Part shown: positions 1-7,886 of the stretch, one piece after another
Position numbering within the stretch: the stretch's first letter is position 1
How the letters are laid out: each line of letters opens with the position of its first letter
Assembly (NCBI GenBank): GCA_036939975.1
Contig: JALLPB010001689.1
Span: forward strand, 1 to 11,428
DNA length: 11,428 bases
Direction of reading: 5' to 3'
From: Cyclostephanos tholiformis
Lineage: Eukaryota > Bacillariophyta > Thalassiosirophyceae > Thalassiosirales > Thalassiosiraceae
Notes under the pieces: generated by a model
What the model was told of the DNA's origin: nothing
The model's database searches: none
The model's input: the letters and a program-made list of their open reading frames with translations, nothing else
Translations under genes and position numbers: made by a program

Positions 1-3000
1 AAGACGTAGAAAGGGCGCACCAGTTGGTGGTGCTTAGGGTGATGATGTTTGCTCGCGTAATCAGCTCGATTTAGGATGCCCTTACGCCAGAGATAAGTGA
101 ACTGGCGTTGGGCATTTCTACACTTGAGCCAGTGAAAGCGTTGATCCATTGATTTAGAGGCCTTGGGTGTCATGGTACCCATGGTGAGCCCAAGGGCCGT
201 GATGTTGTCAGTGGTGACCGGGGTTGGCTTGGGTTGGTAATGACCTAATTCCTCCAGTGTCGTGCGGAGTGGGGCAGCAACTTTGCAACCATAGTAGAGT
301 GCAGCCATTTCGGCTTCCGAAGCAGAGGACATGACATGCTTGATTATGGAGGATAGCGTGAGGATGGCGCCGTTGTTGAAATCTTCATCGTTGACGTTGG
401 AGAGGTAAAAGTGCCCGGCAGCACGGCTCTTTCCGCCCATCTCGGAAAGGTACGAGGCGTCGGTGTGGACCGCGAGGATCATGTCACAGGCCTTGTAGCG
501 AATGCCGGCATTGGGGTGCGTGGCCACGTAGTCCAAAAGTTGGTGACACGCGTCGTAAACGGCGCGGGTACCGTTGGCCTGGCGGGCGGCAATCGCGCTG
601 AGTGCAGTCAGGAGGGTGGGGTCGACGGCGCGGGCGTAGTAGAGGAGGGTGCCAACGATGTCCTGGACCCTCTTGATTTCGGCCGGGTTCAGAGGCGCTG
701 AAGTATCGGCGGCCACCCTCTGAACTTTGGCGCCGTACTGGATGGGCGCCGCCTGGTATGGGGCGTGTTGTGGGACAACCGGCGTGGCGTGTTGGTACTT
801 CGTGAGAGCCGTATCGATGTAGCCCGGCATGGTGCAAGAGACCGTCCGACGGGTATAGTCCCACGACAGTTTGATCCCACAGAACAACGAGCCGGTGTAG
901 TCGATGGCGACGGTGTAGTGTTCCTCAAGTGCCGACTTGAGATGCTCGAAGTCGGCTTTGTTCGTGAACTTGATGCCAAAGTCGTCAACGACGAGACAGA
1001 ACGTGATCGATCGCCACACATGGCGCCAGAGGCCGGGTGTGTGTTGGCATTGGTAGTAACCCTTCACGGAGAGCCGTCGCTCGAGAAGTTGATTCGCGAG
1101 GATACCGGCTTGGGGAAGGCCGTACATACCCTTGTGAATCGCGATGTAGACCCACCCGTCGGGTGTGACGATGTCGCGTAGGTTGTATGCGACGATGATC
1201 TCGTTGGGGATGACGTCCAAACGTAATCGCATGTACTCCGGATTGGGCATAGGCGTGTTGAGATAAAAATTTGCGAGGTCCATTCCGGCGAAGACGGCGC
1301 CCGGCGTGCTGATGGTGGAGTTGAGGAGCAGTTTGACGGTGGTGAGGTCTGCGGTTGGGGTAGACTTGTTGCCGGGATAATCGATGCGATCGCCGCCAAC
1401 GGTGAGGCGTGTGCGATGTTGCTCGTCCTTCTGGGGTCGGACGGTGCAGACGATGCGACCATATGTGGGCCGCTTGTCCGACGGTACCTGACATTTGCGA
1501 ATGAAGAAGCAAGTGTTAGTGCCCTTCAGGTGACGTATTCCCTGGAAGAGACGACCAATCTCGTTGGCAAAGCTTCGTTCCCACACAACGCGAGTGGACT
1601 CATTCTGGACGAGGTGCCTATACTCCAGCATCTTGCCGGTGTCCTCGTCGATGACGGCGCCGAGGAAATGATGCGGTGCCAGGGCGGCGGGGTGTTGCAC
1701 GTCGGAGGCAAGATGGGGTAGGGCAAAGGCGTGACCAACCTTGCGAGGCGCCGATGGCGGTGACAAAGAGGGTGTCGCAGACCAGGCATCCGCGATGACG
1801 CAGTTGATCATGTGGGCGGTGCGTTCACGGAGTTGGCCGCGAGTGACTGGGCGAGCATGCACGGGGCGAACATGCTGGTGCCAGCGCCCCCGCTGTGCCG
1901 CAACGGGGGGGAGCAGTGGGTGTACCGGCAACTGCCTCCTCACGCCCTCGTCGTCGCTGGGGATAACAGCCGGGAGGATTGCAGGTGGCGCCGACGCAGG
2001 GGAAGCTGCCCGGGCAGGAGGCGTGGTGACGGCCAACGGATCCCACATGAAAATGGGCTGCACGTCGTCGGTCGGTTCGGCGGTGGGTGTTGCCGTGGGC
2101 ACAGGAGGATGTGGATCCGGTGGTAGTGCCTCCCCCAGAAGGAGCTGGCGAAGAGAAGCAATGGCAGCCAACTCGTCCGACGGGGCGTCCTGGACGCCCC
2201 GGATAGCATCCGCCAGGCGACGAGCCGCCTCGATTATGCGGTCAGTGGGCGTGATGTGCGGCACCGGGATAGCGTGGTGTTGGAACCGGAACGTGTCGGT
2301 GACGCGCTCAGCCCCCGTGTCGTGCATAATGACGCGGATGCAGCGGTAATGATTCGCGGCATGCGAGAGATACCATGCCTTGGCCGCATGGTATCCCCAA
2401 GTGAGCCGCCGAGTTGGTTTGAGGTGGATCAGAACCGCGGTGCCGAGAGGTGCCAACGGTGTTGCGTCGAAGGAAAAAGAGCCATCCATAGCTTCGTGGG
2501 CCGACAGGAGAGGGTTCAAACGACATGGACGCAACATGTTGAGTGTCATGTCGGTTTGAGCAGTGAGGCGACACCAGTTAGCGATGGGAAACGCAGGAGG
2601 GAGGCCGGCGATGCCCGCCGTGAAGTGATTTTTCCACGTGCGAACCGCTCGCTCCGCTGGATTCGTTCGATGCATGTCGGGCGGTGTGTATTGTATTTTG
2701 ACCTGCTCGGCCGCGACGAAAGCTTCGACGTCACGTGACGTTTCGTTGTCGAGCTTGTGGAGGAGGGGACGATACCCCCGGGCTGTGAGCCATGCGTATA
2801 CTTCGGTGTAAGCACGCAATAGCTCCTCCTTCGAGCGGTTGCGAATCGGCACCGACTTGATGTAATTCGGGTCGAAAATGTAGAAGAGGGCCAAGTACGC
2901 ATGCCCTCGATTCGATGTAACCGGGAAACGACCCGTCTGGTCGCTGGCGATGCCACCAGTGTAGTCATGCACCGTTACGAAAACGTGGTGGGTACGCTCG

Positions 3001-4181
3001 TTGGAGGGTTGTTGGGGTGGCGTGTCCATGTTGGAGTCAACGCGATGGCTCGGGAGAACAACGGGGATTGACGTTGATGCCCGTTTGGTGGAGCGTTGGC
3101 CTTGCCGGACTTGGTCCATGTGGCCACGTTCGGAGGCAACGTTGACGTCGATGTGGCGACGGACGCGGTCAACGGTGAGCCCAGGGAATCCCTTGAGGTA
3201 ACCGGCTTTGATTGCGAGGATGAGCGTGGACTTGACGGGGAAGTTGAGGCACGCGTAGTAAAAGTGGATGAGTTTGTGCGTGTTGGAGCACTCGTAAAGA
3301 CTGTTGGCGATGGCGGTGGCGGGCGGCGCGCGAGGGGGGCCGGTGCGGTGTGGGAAACTGTAAACAGTTCCCGCTGGGTTGGTTGAGGGCAATGGGCGAG
3401 GCGCACCGCTGCACCCTTGGAGGGCGGGGCCGTCAGGAGGGGCCGCAATCGGTGGCGATGCTGGACCAAGGATCCGGGGGTGTACGGTGCGCTCAACGTG
3501 GTGGAGGGTACGTTGGCCCCGGCGGTATGCCGTGCTGTCCTTGTCGACGTGGGAGGACGAAAGGTTGAATGTGACGCGTCGGGGCGCCGGCGTGGTGATT
3601 TCGATGTGGTTCACCAGAAGGGGATGGGCTGAGGAGGGAGCGGTCGACAACGGAATGAAGGGGGTGTCGGTCGTGTCGGGGGGAATGGCGACGCGCAAGT
3701 TGGTCGTCCAGCCGTCATCGGAGATGCGGACACGCCAGAGGCGATTCGTAGGGTCTCGCCACCCGCGAAGTATGACAGTGCCGTCGAACGATACCTCGCA
3801 CCCGGTGCGGTGGAAGTACACGTCGCAACCAGCGTCGACTAACGTTGCGACGGAAAGGAGATTGTTGACGAGGCCGGGGAGGCGATGTCCCAGCCGCGCC
3901 GTCTTGGGCAAGTGGCGCAGGAGGAGGTCAACGGCATGGGTGGTCGTCATCCGTCCGCCGCCGGGTTGTACGACTGTGATGGGGGCGTGCCGAATGGGAG
4001 TTGGTGCTGCCGGAGCGTGTGCGGTAAGTAGCGTGCAAGAGGCCGCGGTGTCGATTAGGGCGGTGTTGTGAAGGTCGGGAGGGTTGGCACAGCCGGAAGA
4101 GGTACCATTAACGTAGTTCGCTAAATTGTTAAATTCAACTACATCTAAATCAATGGCGCCGTCCCCCGCTGGTGTGCACCG
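1..4181 (-). CDS. pol: Intact copia Pol polyprotein (PR-IN-RT-RNase H), C-terminus off the window
   Basis: Reading on in the gag frame past the TGA gives 1,393 codons without a stop to the window edge. Domains by codon: aspartic protease at about 40-155 (active site IDTAAS, Asp44); pre-integrase segment at about 295-345 with C/H residues; integrase at about 400-625 (SDQTG Asp414, LDNE Asp478, NPAER Glu510, a D-31-E spacing); a Pro/Ala-rich linker at about 650-760; reverse transcriptase at about 840-1160 (MDLANFYLN Asp968, VVDD Asp1066/1067); RNase H at about 1235-1393 (HTDAS Asp1241, SEAEM Glu1291, TTDN Asp1325). The final visible residues (KHHHPKHHQLVRPFYV) look like the end of the RNase H domain, so little is missing. 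There is no nearby start codon: the first in-frame ATG lies inside the protease. Expression must therefore come as a Gag-Pol fusion. Pol would mature itself, copy element RNA and integrate the cDNA. Confidence 0.93.
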
Positions 4182-4184
4182 TCA
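4179..4184 (-). promoter_or_regulatory. In-frame TGA-CGG between gag and pol, candidate stop-codon readthrough site
   Basis: The only stop separating gag from pol is TGA at 4184-4182, followed directly by CGG. Both sides are in the same frame and no frameshift is needed. UGA-CGG is a documented leaky context in several plant RNA viruses, where a 3' RNA structure helps. A possible 6-bp stem (GTAGTT/AACTAC on the plus strand, 4113-4118 with 4137-4142) lies about 40 nt downstream. Readthrough is inferred; a point mutation in this one copy is the alternative. Confidence 0.5.
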
Positions 4185-5468
4185 TTTGGGAGCGTCGGAT
4201 GCCGCGATAGCGAGAAGTGGGCCCGGATAGCCCTCGTTGACACGACTGCCCCCCATGCGGTTGGACCGTGTCGCACCCGCCTGGTGTCCGTGGCGTCGTG
4301 ATTGGCATGTCGCGCTGGTGTGTCCCAACTTAACCTTGTATCCGTGGGTCCAACAATACCCGTGCTTGTCCCAGTCGGGCTTGGTCGGTCCCCAGTGGGC
4401 AGGGCGAGGGCTCTCGGTGCCGGTCGCTGGAGGTGCGGACGCCGGGGGAACCCAGGGTGACCCAGGCGCTAGGGCCGGTAGAGGCGAGCCGTTCGGGAAC
4501 ATCCTTGCCATAGAGGCGTGTAACGACTCGAGCGCCTGCATCAGCTGGGCGTTCGTGGCCACTAGCTGGTCGATGGTAGCATTCTTCTGGATCGAGGCAT
4601 TGGCGAGATGTTCGAGGGAAGTCGCAATTTGGCGTCCTTGCGCCTCCTCTTCGGCGGCATTAGCGCCAAAGTTAGATTCGGCTGTTGTCATGCGGTTGAT
4701 GTCCCGCATTTCAGCAAACGCGGCCGTCCAATGGGTCTTCCAATGGTGCCACGTGTGGTCGGCCACAGGGCGACGACGCCACTCCCTCCACGCCAGGGTC
4801 ATGTTACCCGTCGCGAGGGCATGTTTCGTGCCCGTCGTTACCATCGTTGCCTCGGAGATGGGGACACCCGCGTCGGATGCAAAGACCTGACACTTCTCCT
4901 GTTTCCTGGTGTAGACGGCAAGGGGGAGAATGGGATCCATGCCGATGTTGAATTCGGCCATGTTGGCATCCATGTCAGGTTGGCTGATTTGGGCGTACGT
5001 CGAGAGGATGTGCGTTGTAAGCATGCGGAGGTCGACGCCGTTGAGCCCCTCGATGGGATCATCGAGGACGGCGTAGTAAACGTCGTCGATTGCTGCGGCA
5101 AACTGGTCACGAGTGATGGCGAGGACGAGACGATACGTCGTCCATGCCTTCCGTGCGGCTGCGTTGGTGGCACGTAGTTCTTCGCGTTGGGGAGCGGTGG
5201 CGCCGACTGGAACGACGGGATAGGCCGGCGGTTCGGCAGCGGGAATGGTGAATGGGGCGCCGTTGCGCGCTTCGTAGATGACCGGATCTTGGAGGAGTCC
5301 AAGATGGCCCTTGTCGTGGCCCCAGGGGCAGGACACAGCCATGAGGTTGGCGGTGAGTTCGCGGAGCACGATTTTGACCTGCTTGTGCGTCGGTTCGCCC
5401 TTGATGCGTGTGAGGGAGGGGTGTGGCATTTGGGCCTTGATACTATCGGCGGACACAGTATCGGACAT
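4182..5468 (-). CDS. gag: Copia Gag (nucleocapsid/capsid) protein, 428 aa, element A
   Basis: The start at 5468 is chosen because the ATG sits in GCCACCATG, a near-ideal eukaryotic initiation context. The frame stays open upstream, but only from a TTG and with a composition that does not look coding. The protein (MSDTVSADSIK...) has no signal peptide. It has a long capsid-like region with Trp/His-rich residues at 230-247, a heptad-like stretch at about 281-323, a Pro/Ala/Ser linker at 324-365, and a variant zinc knuckle at Cys372-Cys388. A basic tail (RRHGHQAG, MGGS) leads to the TGA. Gag would assemble the cytoplasmic virus-like particle and package element RNA. It lies 11 nt after the small upstream ORF and is in frame with pol. 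Confidence 0.88.
   Translation of the reverse strand: MSDTVSADSIKAQMPHPSLTRIKGEPTHKQVKIVLRELTANLMAVSCPWGHDKGHLGLLQDPVIYEARNGAPFTIPAAEPPAYPVVPVGATAPQREELRATNAAARKAWTTYRLVLAITRDQFAAAIDDVYYAVLDDPIEGLNGVDLRMLTTHILSTYAQISQPDMDANMAEFNIGMDPILPLAVYTRKQEKCQVFASDAGVPISEATMVTTGTKHALATGNMTLAWREWRRRPVADHTWHHWKTHWTAAFAEMRDINRMTTAESNFGANAAEEEAQGRQIATSLEHLANASIQKNATIDQLVATNAQLMQALESLHASMARMFPNGSPLPALAPGSPWVPPASAPPATGTESPRPAHWGPTKPDWDKHGYCWTHGYKVKLGHTSATCQSRRHGHQAGATRSNRMGGSRVNEGYPGPLLAIAASDAPK
4305..4355 (-). other. Variant Gag zinc knuckle, CX2HX7HX4C
   Basis: Residues 372-388 of Gag read CWTHGYKVKLGHTSATC. The spacing Cys-X2-His-X7-His-X4-Cys differs from the retroviral CX2CX4HX4C knuckle found in element B (7446-7487). 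The position near the C-terminus and the following basic residues fit a nucleic-acid-binding nucleocapsid role. Metal binding is inferred. Confidence 0.7.
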
Positions 5469-5474
5469 GGTGGC
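5465..5474 (-). promoter_or_regulatory. Strong initiation context for gag
   Basis: The minus strand reads GCCACCATGT, matching the eukaryotic optimum at -6 to -1. This fixes the gag start at 5468. Confidence 0.7.
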
Positions 5475-5479
5475 ACAGT

Positions 5480-5677
5480 CTAGGTGGAGCGGATAGCCCG
5501 AAGGGGAGGTGTCTTGTATGTGCCGATGACGATGGCAAGAATCCCTATGATGAGGGCGGCGAGGGCCCCAAAGAGATTTTGCGAATTTGTGGCGACGTGG
5601 GAAATGGCCCAGCAGGCGCCTACAGCGATGGTGGCTTTGACGGCAGGTTCTGTAGCAAGTTCGAACTTCAGTTCCAT
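5480..5677 (-). CDS. Small predicted membrane protein, 65 aa, in the leader of element A
   Basis: This is an ATG-to-TAG ORF in a different frame from gag, ending 11 nt before the gag ATG. Its ATG has A at -3 and G at +4, a strong context. Residues 35-54 (LFGALAALIIGILAIVIGTY) form a convincing transmembrane helix. Residues 15-29 are also rather hydrophobic. A short basic tail follows (Lys55, Arg60, Arg63). Codons favour G/C in the third position as in gag, which supports real coding. I do not recognise the family. It could be an accessory membrane peptide of the element or an upstream ORF that limits gag translation. A strong uORF this close would require leaky scanning or reinitiation for gag. 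Confidence 0.6.
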   Translation of the reverse strand: MELKFELATEPAVKATIAVGACWAISHVATNSQNLFGALAALIIGILAIVIGTYKTPPLRAIRST

Positions 5678-5708
5678 GGTCTGGTGGTGGAGGAGTGGAG
5701 GCTTGAGG

Positions 5709-5762
5709 CTTTAGCAATGTCTGCTAAACTAGGATCTCATGGTGATAAGGACATTGCTAAAG
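5709..5762. repeat. Perfect 13-bp inverted repeat in element A leader
   Basis: CTTTAGCAATGTC (5709-5721) is the exact reverse complement of GACATTGCTAAAG (5750-5762), with a 28-nt spacer. A second, competing hairpin pairs TTTAGCA (5710-5716) with TGCTAAA (5722-5728). Read on the minus strand, the downstream arm begins right after TTAGCA, the inferred LTR end, which is the position of a primer-binding site. Confidence 0.8.
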
Positions 5763-5872
5763 TTATGGCTATAACTAATGGTAATGCGAAGAGGGGATCG
5801 TAGTAACAGGTAAGGAAGGTTTGGGTACTTGGATATAGATAAGTATCCAGCTGGATAGATGGGGAATTAACA
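5722..5872 (-). repeat. Putative 5' LTR of element A (tentative limits)
   Basis: On the minus strand the segment begins TGTTAA (5872-5867) and ends TTAGCA (5727-5722). These ends form an imperfect TG...CA inverted pair (one mismatch in six). It lies directly upstream of the leader and next to the inverted repeat described separately. At 151 bp it is short for an LTR, and its partner is outside the window, so the limits are a guess. Confidence 0.25.
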
Positions 5873-5902
5873 TTTACCTCCATCACATACCACTATTCTT
5901 TC
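5763..5902. other. Junction spacer between the two elements
   Basis: This is non-coding and AT-richer than element A. A perfect 14-bp palindrome, TATCCAGCTGGATA, lies at 5844-5857. A plus-strand frame open to 5803 has no family resemblance and is probably chance. The 30 bases 5873-5902 lie between the inferred LTR starts of the two elements. They may hold target-site or older host sequence. No RNA gene was seen. Confidence 0.5.
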
Positions 5903-6136
5903 TGTTGGGAGATGTACCTAATATTTTGTAAATACATTTTATACATGTACTAGGATGGACAGGAAAATGGAAAGAGTCTCAGAACCATCCATTAGCCTTT
6001 CTGCCTTCGTCAGACATCAGGGAACTTCCAATTTTGCACTGCTCACTAATTTAAGATAATCATCTATTGAGAAGCTCAATTGACATTGGGCAGATGTGCT
6101 TACAAGGACGAACGCCACGAGGGCGTTATTCTAACA
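5903..6136 (+). repeat. 5' LTR of element B (start firm, end inferred)
   Basis: The first 75 bp (5903-5977) align without gaps to 11354-11428, with 12 differences (9 transitions, 3 transversions). The end at 6136 is inferred because CTAACA (6131-6136) makes an imperfect inverted pair with the TGTTGG start (one mismatch in six). The LTR would be 234 bp. The 3' copy is cut before this end could be confirmed. Confidence 0.7.
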
Positions 6137-6150
6137 TTATCTTAAATTAG
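6046..6150 (+). repeat. 15-bp perfect inverted repeat enclosing two hairpins
   Basis: CTAATTTAAGATAAT (6046-6060) is the exact reverse complement of ATTATCTTAAATTAG (6136-6150). The 75-nt interior holds a hairpin ATTGAG/CTCAAT (6066-6071 with 6075-6080), extended by CATCT/AGATG (6061-6065 with 6092-6096). A second hairpin is AACGCC/GGCGTT (6111-6116 with 6122-6127, loop ACGAG). All stems are perfect, so the RNA could form a branched structure closed by the 15-bp stem. A small foldback insertion is the alternative, but no flanking duplication is visible. Confidence 0.85.
6137..6150 (+). promoter_or_regulatory. Candidate primer-binding site, self-complementary rather than tRNA-like
   Basis: TTATCTTAAATTAG directly follows the inferred LTR end at 6136. 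It does not begin TGG and matches no tRNA 3' end or half-tRNA-Met primer that I recognise. It is complementary to 6046-6059 within the LTR, as in self-priming Tf1-type elements. This depends on the inferred LTR end. Confidence 0.4.
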
Positions 6151-6175
6151 ACAACCAGTTTAATTAATCCTCCCG

Positions 6176-7096
6176 ATGAGCGGCCGGGGGGGAGGCCGAG
6201 GCTGTGGAGGACGCGGCGGCCGCGCCGGTAGAGCATCAGGCGGACGAGGTAATGCCTACACCAGCGGTAGGGCAAAGACGACAAAGGTCGGGCTCTGCAA
6301 AGACCTTGAGAGCAACGTGTTCGATTTTGGCACTACATCCGTAGCGGATCAAATGCGAATCACACAAGAGAAGCTCGCTCAATACATTGGAGCAAAATAT
6401 GGGGAAGATATAGCCAACGAGCTACAGAACAAGACGAGGATCATCCTGTCTGCCCCGACCTACTCAAGTGCAACTATGACTCGTCACGCTCTGCGCATTG
6501 CGCTGGTTAGGAGCCAACAAGTGATAATGAGTACCGCGCAACTGGCAAGCCAGAGGTCGCTAGAAGCGGAGATCGTTAGTAATCCAAACAACCAAGCATT
6601 AATTACCGAGCTTGCAAAGCTCAACAATGATATAGCACTCGCGGATTTTGAAGCGGCACAAGATGTGCCAATTGAACTGAACGATCAAGAAAGAATCGAC
6701 TACTCTAATGAATGTCGAAACCACAGCAGGAGGATCTCAACATTAGAGACACACAGAGGGCAAGCGTACTCTCTGATCCTTGGGCAATGCACTCAACTTC
6801 TCCAAGACAAGATGAAGCAGGACGCTTCGTGGATTACGGTCAGCACGTCCTATGACCCACTCGAGCTTTATAGGCTTATCAAGCAGGTGGTACTCAAACA
6901 AACTGAGGACCAGTATCCTCCTTTTGCTGCAGTGCACGAGCAAAGTCTTGCCGTGCTAAACACCAAGCAAGGTGGTTTAAGCAACACACAATGGTACGAG
7001 CATTTCAACACTCGTCACAATGTTGCCCACTCTGTTGGAGTGGAATTCGGGCACAGAGTATTGTGGGAATACTGCGCAACAGTCAAAGCATTCTAA
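6176..7096 (+). pseudogene. gag: Gag N-terminal and capsid part, element B
   Basis: The ATG at 6176 opens 306 codons with a weak initiation context (C at -3). The start is an RGG/GRG-rich tract at residues 3-26, likely RNA-binding. Next comes a capsid-type segment that I recognise from diatom copia Gag: NVFDFG near residue 48, the ADQMR and NELQNK stretches, GQAYSLILGQCTQLLQDKMKQD near 199-218, and TEDQYPPFA. It ends at TAA (7094-7096), while the homologous sequence continues one base out of phase from 7095. One extra base at or near 7094 would explain the break. It lies inside the Gag coding part, ahead of the zinc knuckle. Confidence 0.85.
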
Positions 7097-7886
7097 GAGC
7101 TATGATTCGTTGGGACCAACCGAGCAAGGAGCAGTGAAGATTGCGGCAGAAGATTGATACCTAGCGTATCTACTCCTGGTAAACAGCGGAAATCAGCATG
7201 ATCTTCTCCGTAAAGAACTGCAAAACGACTTCACTAAGGGTAGCGACAAGTACCCCGAAAATTGCTCCCAAACTCTGTTATTCCTGGACAGATACTCAAA
7301 GTCGGCTCCCGCGGATAGCGGATTGCACGGCACAGCATTTGCCCAAAAAGGAAAACAAACAAAGAAAAGCGAGGGAAAGGGAGCAAGCTCTGGCAAAGGA
7401 GATAAGAAGAAGGACTACGACAAGGCGTATTTTAAAGATAAGCCATGTTTCAAGTGTGGGAAGAAGGATCATCCACAATCACACTGTCCCTCAAAGGACG
7501 ATGATGACGACGATTCGTCCATTTCTAGCAGGTCAAGCAAAGACAGCAAATCAAGTAGAGGCTCTAAGACCAAAGACATAGAGAGTCAATTCAAGAATCT
7601 TAAAAAATCCTTCGCCCAACTAAAATCAGCTCAAGAGGACGATTCTGACAGCGATTCAAGTGAAGAGATGTCGCACTTCCAGTATGGTTCCAGTTTCTCT
7701 ACGAGAGACAACCTCACGTGCGAGCTCGAGTTCGGGATAGATATGGCTTTTAAGCAATCCAAAAAAGGGATGATAGGATTCGACCTTAGGGAAGTCGTCC
7801 TCCTCGACAATCAATCCACTGTCGACATCTTCTGCAACAAGAGACTCGTCAGGAACATTAGACTTGCCCCTGAATCCTTGACATGA
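7095..7886 (+). pseudogene. Gag C-terminus with zinc knuckle, and start of protease, element B
   Basis: This part continues Gag in a second frame. A TGA at 7155-7157 interrupts it where related proteins tend to have Arg. The zinc knuckle CX2CX4HX4C lies at 7446-7487 (CFKCGKKDHPQSHC). It is followed by an Asp run, a Ser/Lys-rich stretch and a short heptad-like segment (about 7585-7640). The protease active site LDNQSTVD has its Asp at 7806-7808. A second TGA stops the frame at 7884-7886, inside the protease region. Homology resumes in the same frame. Confidence 0.85.

Larger units (their letters stand above)
1..5872 (-). mobile_element. Ty1/copia LTR retrotransposon, element A (3' end beyond window)
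   Basis: In minus-strand order the element shows a leader with an inverted repeat, a small membrane-protein ORF, gag, an in-frame TGA, then pol with protease, integrase, reverse transcriptase and RNase H. Integrase before RT is the Ty1/copia order. The coding part is intact apart from the TGA, with all catalytic residues present, so the copy looks young or recently active. Composition is GC- and CpG-rich (eleven CpG in 541-600), unlike element B. The 3' end and 3' LTR lie left of the window. The 5' boundary near 5872 is inferred from a weak TG...CA pairing and could be wrong by tens of bases. Confidence 0.9.

Noticed and set aside
411..4071. Many ORFs of 60-230 codons on the plus strand, and in the other minus frames, across the left part
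   Set aside because: They lie opposite or out of frame with the intact pol and have low-complexity, Arg/Pro/Ser-rich or Gly/Val-rich translations without domains. High GC removes stops in all frames, so they are shadows.
5469..5717. Upstream extension of gag to 5717
   Set aside because: The frame is open but begins at TTG, its translation is Arg/His/Pro-rich and it overlaps the better-supported 65-codon ORF. The ATG at 5468 has a near-perfect context.
5579..5803. Plus-strand ORF ending at 5803 as a host gene remnant
   Set aside because: It has no recognisable family, overlaps the leader ORF on the other strand and includes the inverted-repeat arms. It is probably a chance open frame.
6081..6095. 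Alternative LTR end at TTGACA (6084-6089) followed by TGGGCAGATG as a tRNA-type PBS
   Set aside because: TGG is present, but the implied tRNA 3' end would have an unusual discriminator base, and TTGACA pairs less well with TGTTGG than CTAACA does. It remains the main alternative to self-priming.
6046..6150. Hammerhead or other self-cleaving ribozyme, or a tRNA gene, in the folded leader region
   Set aside because: The hammerhead core (CUGAUGA with GAAA) is absent. There is no cloverleaf with T-loop and CCA-adjacent acceptor features.
7085..7100. Programmed frameshift between Gag and Pol in element B
   Set aside because: The phase change lies inside Gag, before the zinc knuckle, with no slippery heptamer I can see. 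Several further TGAs follow. It looks like a simple indel.
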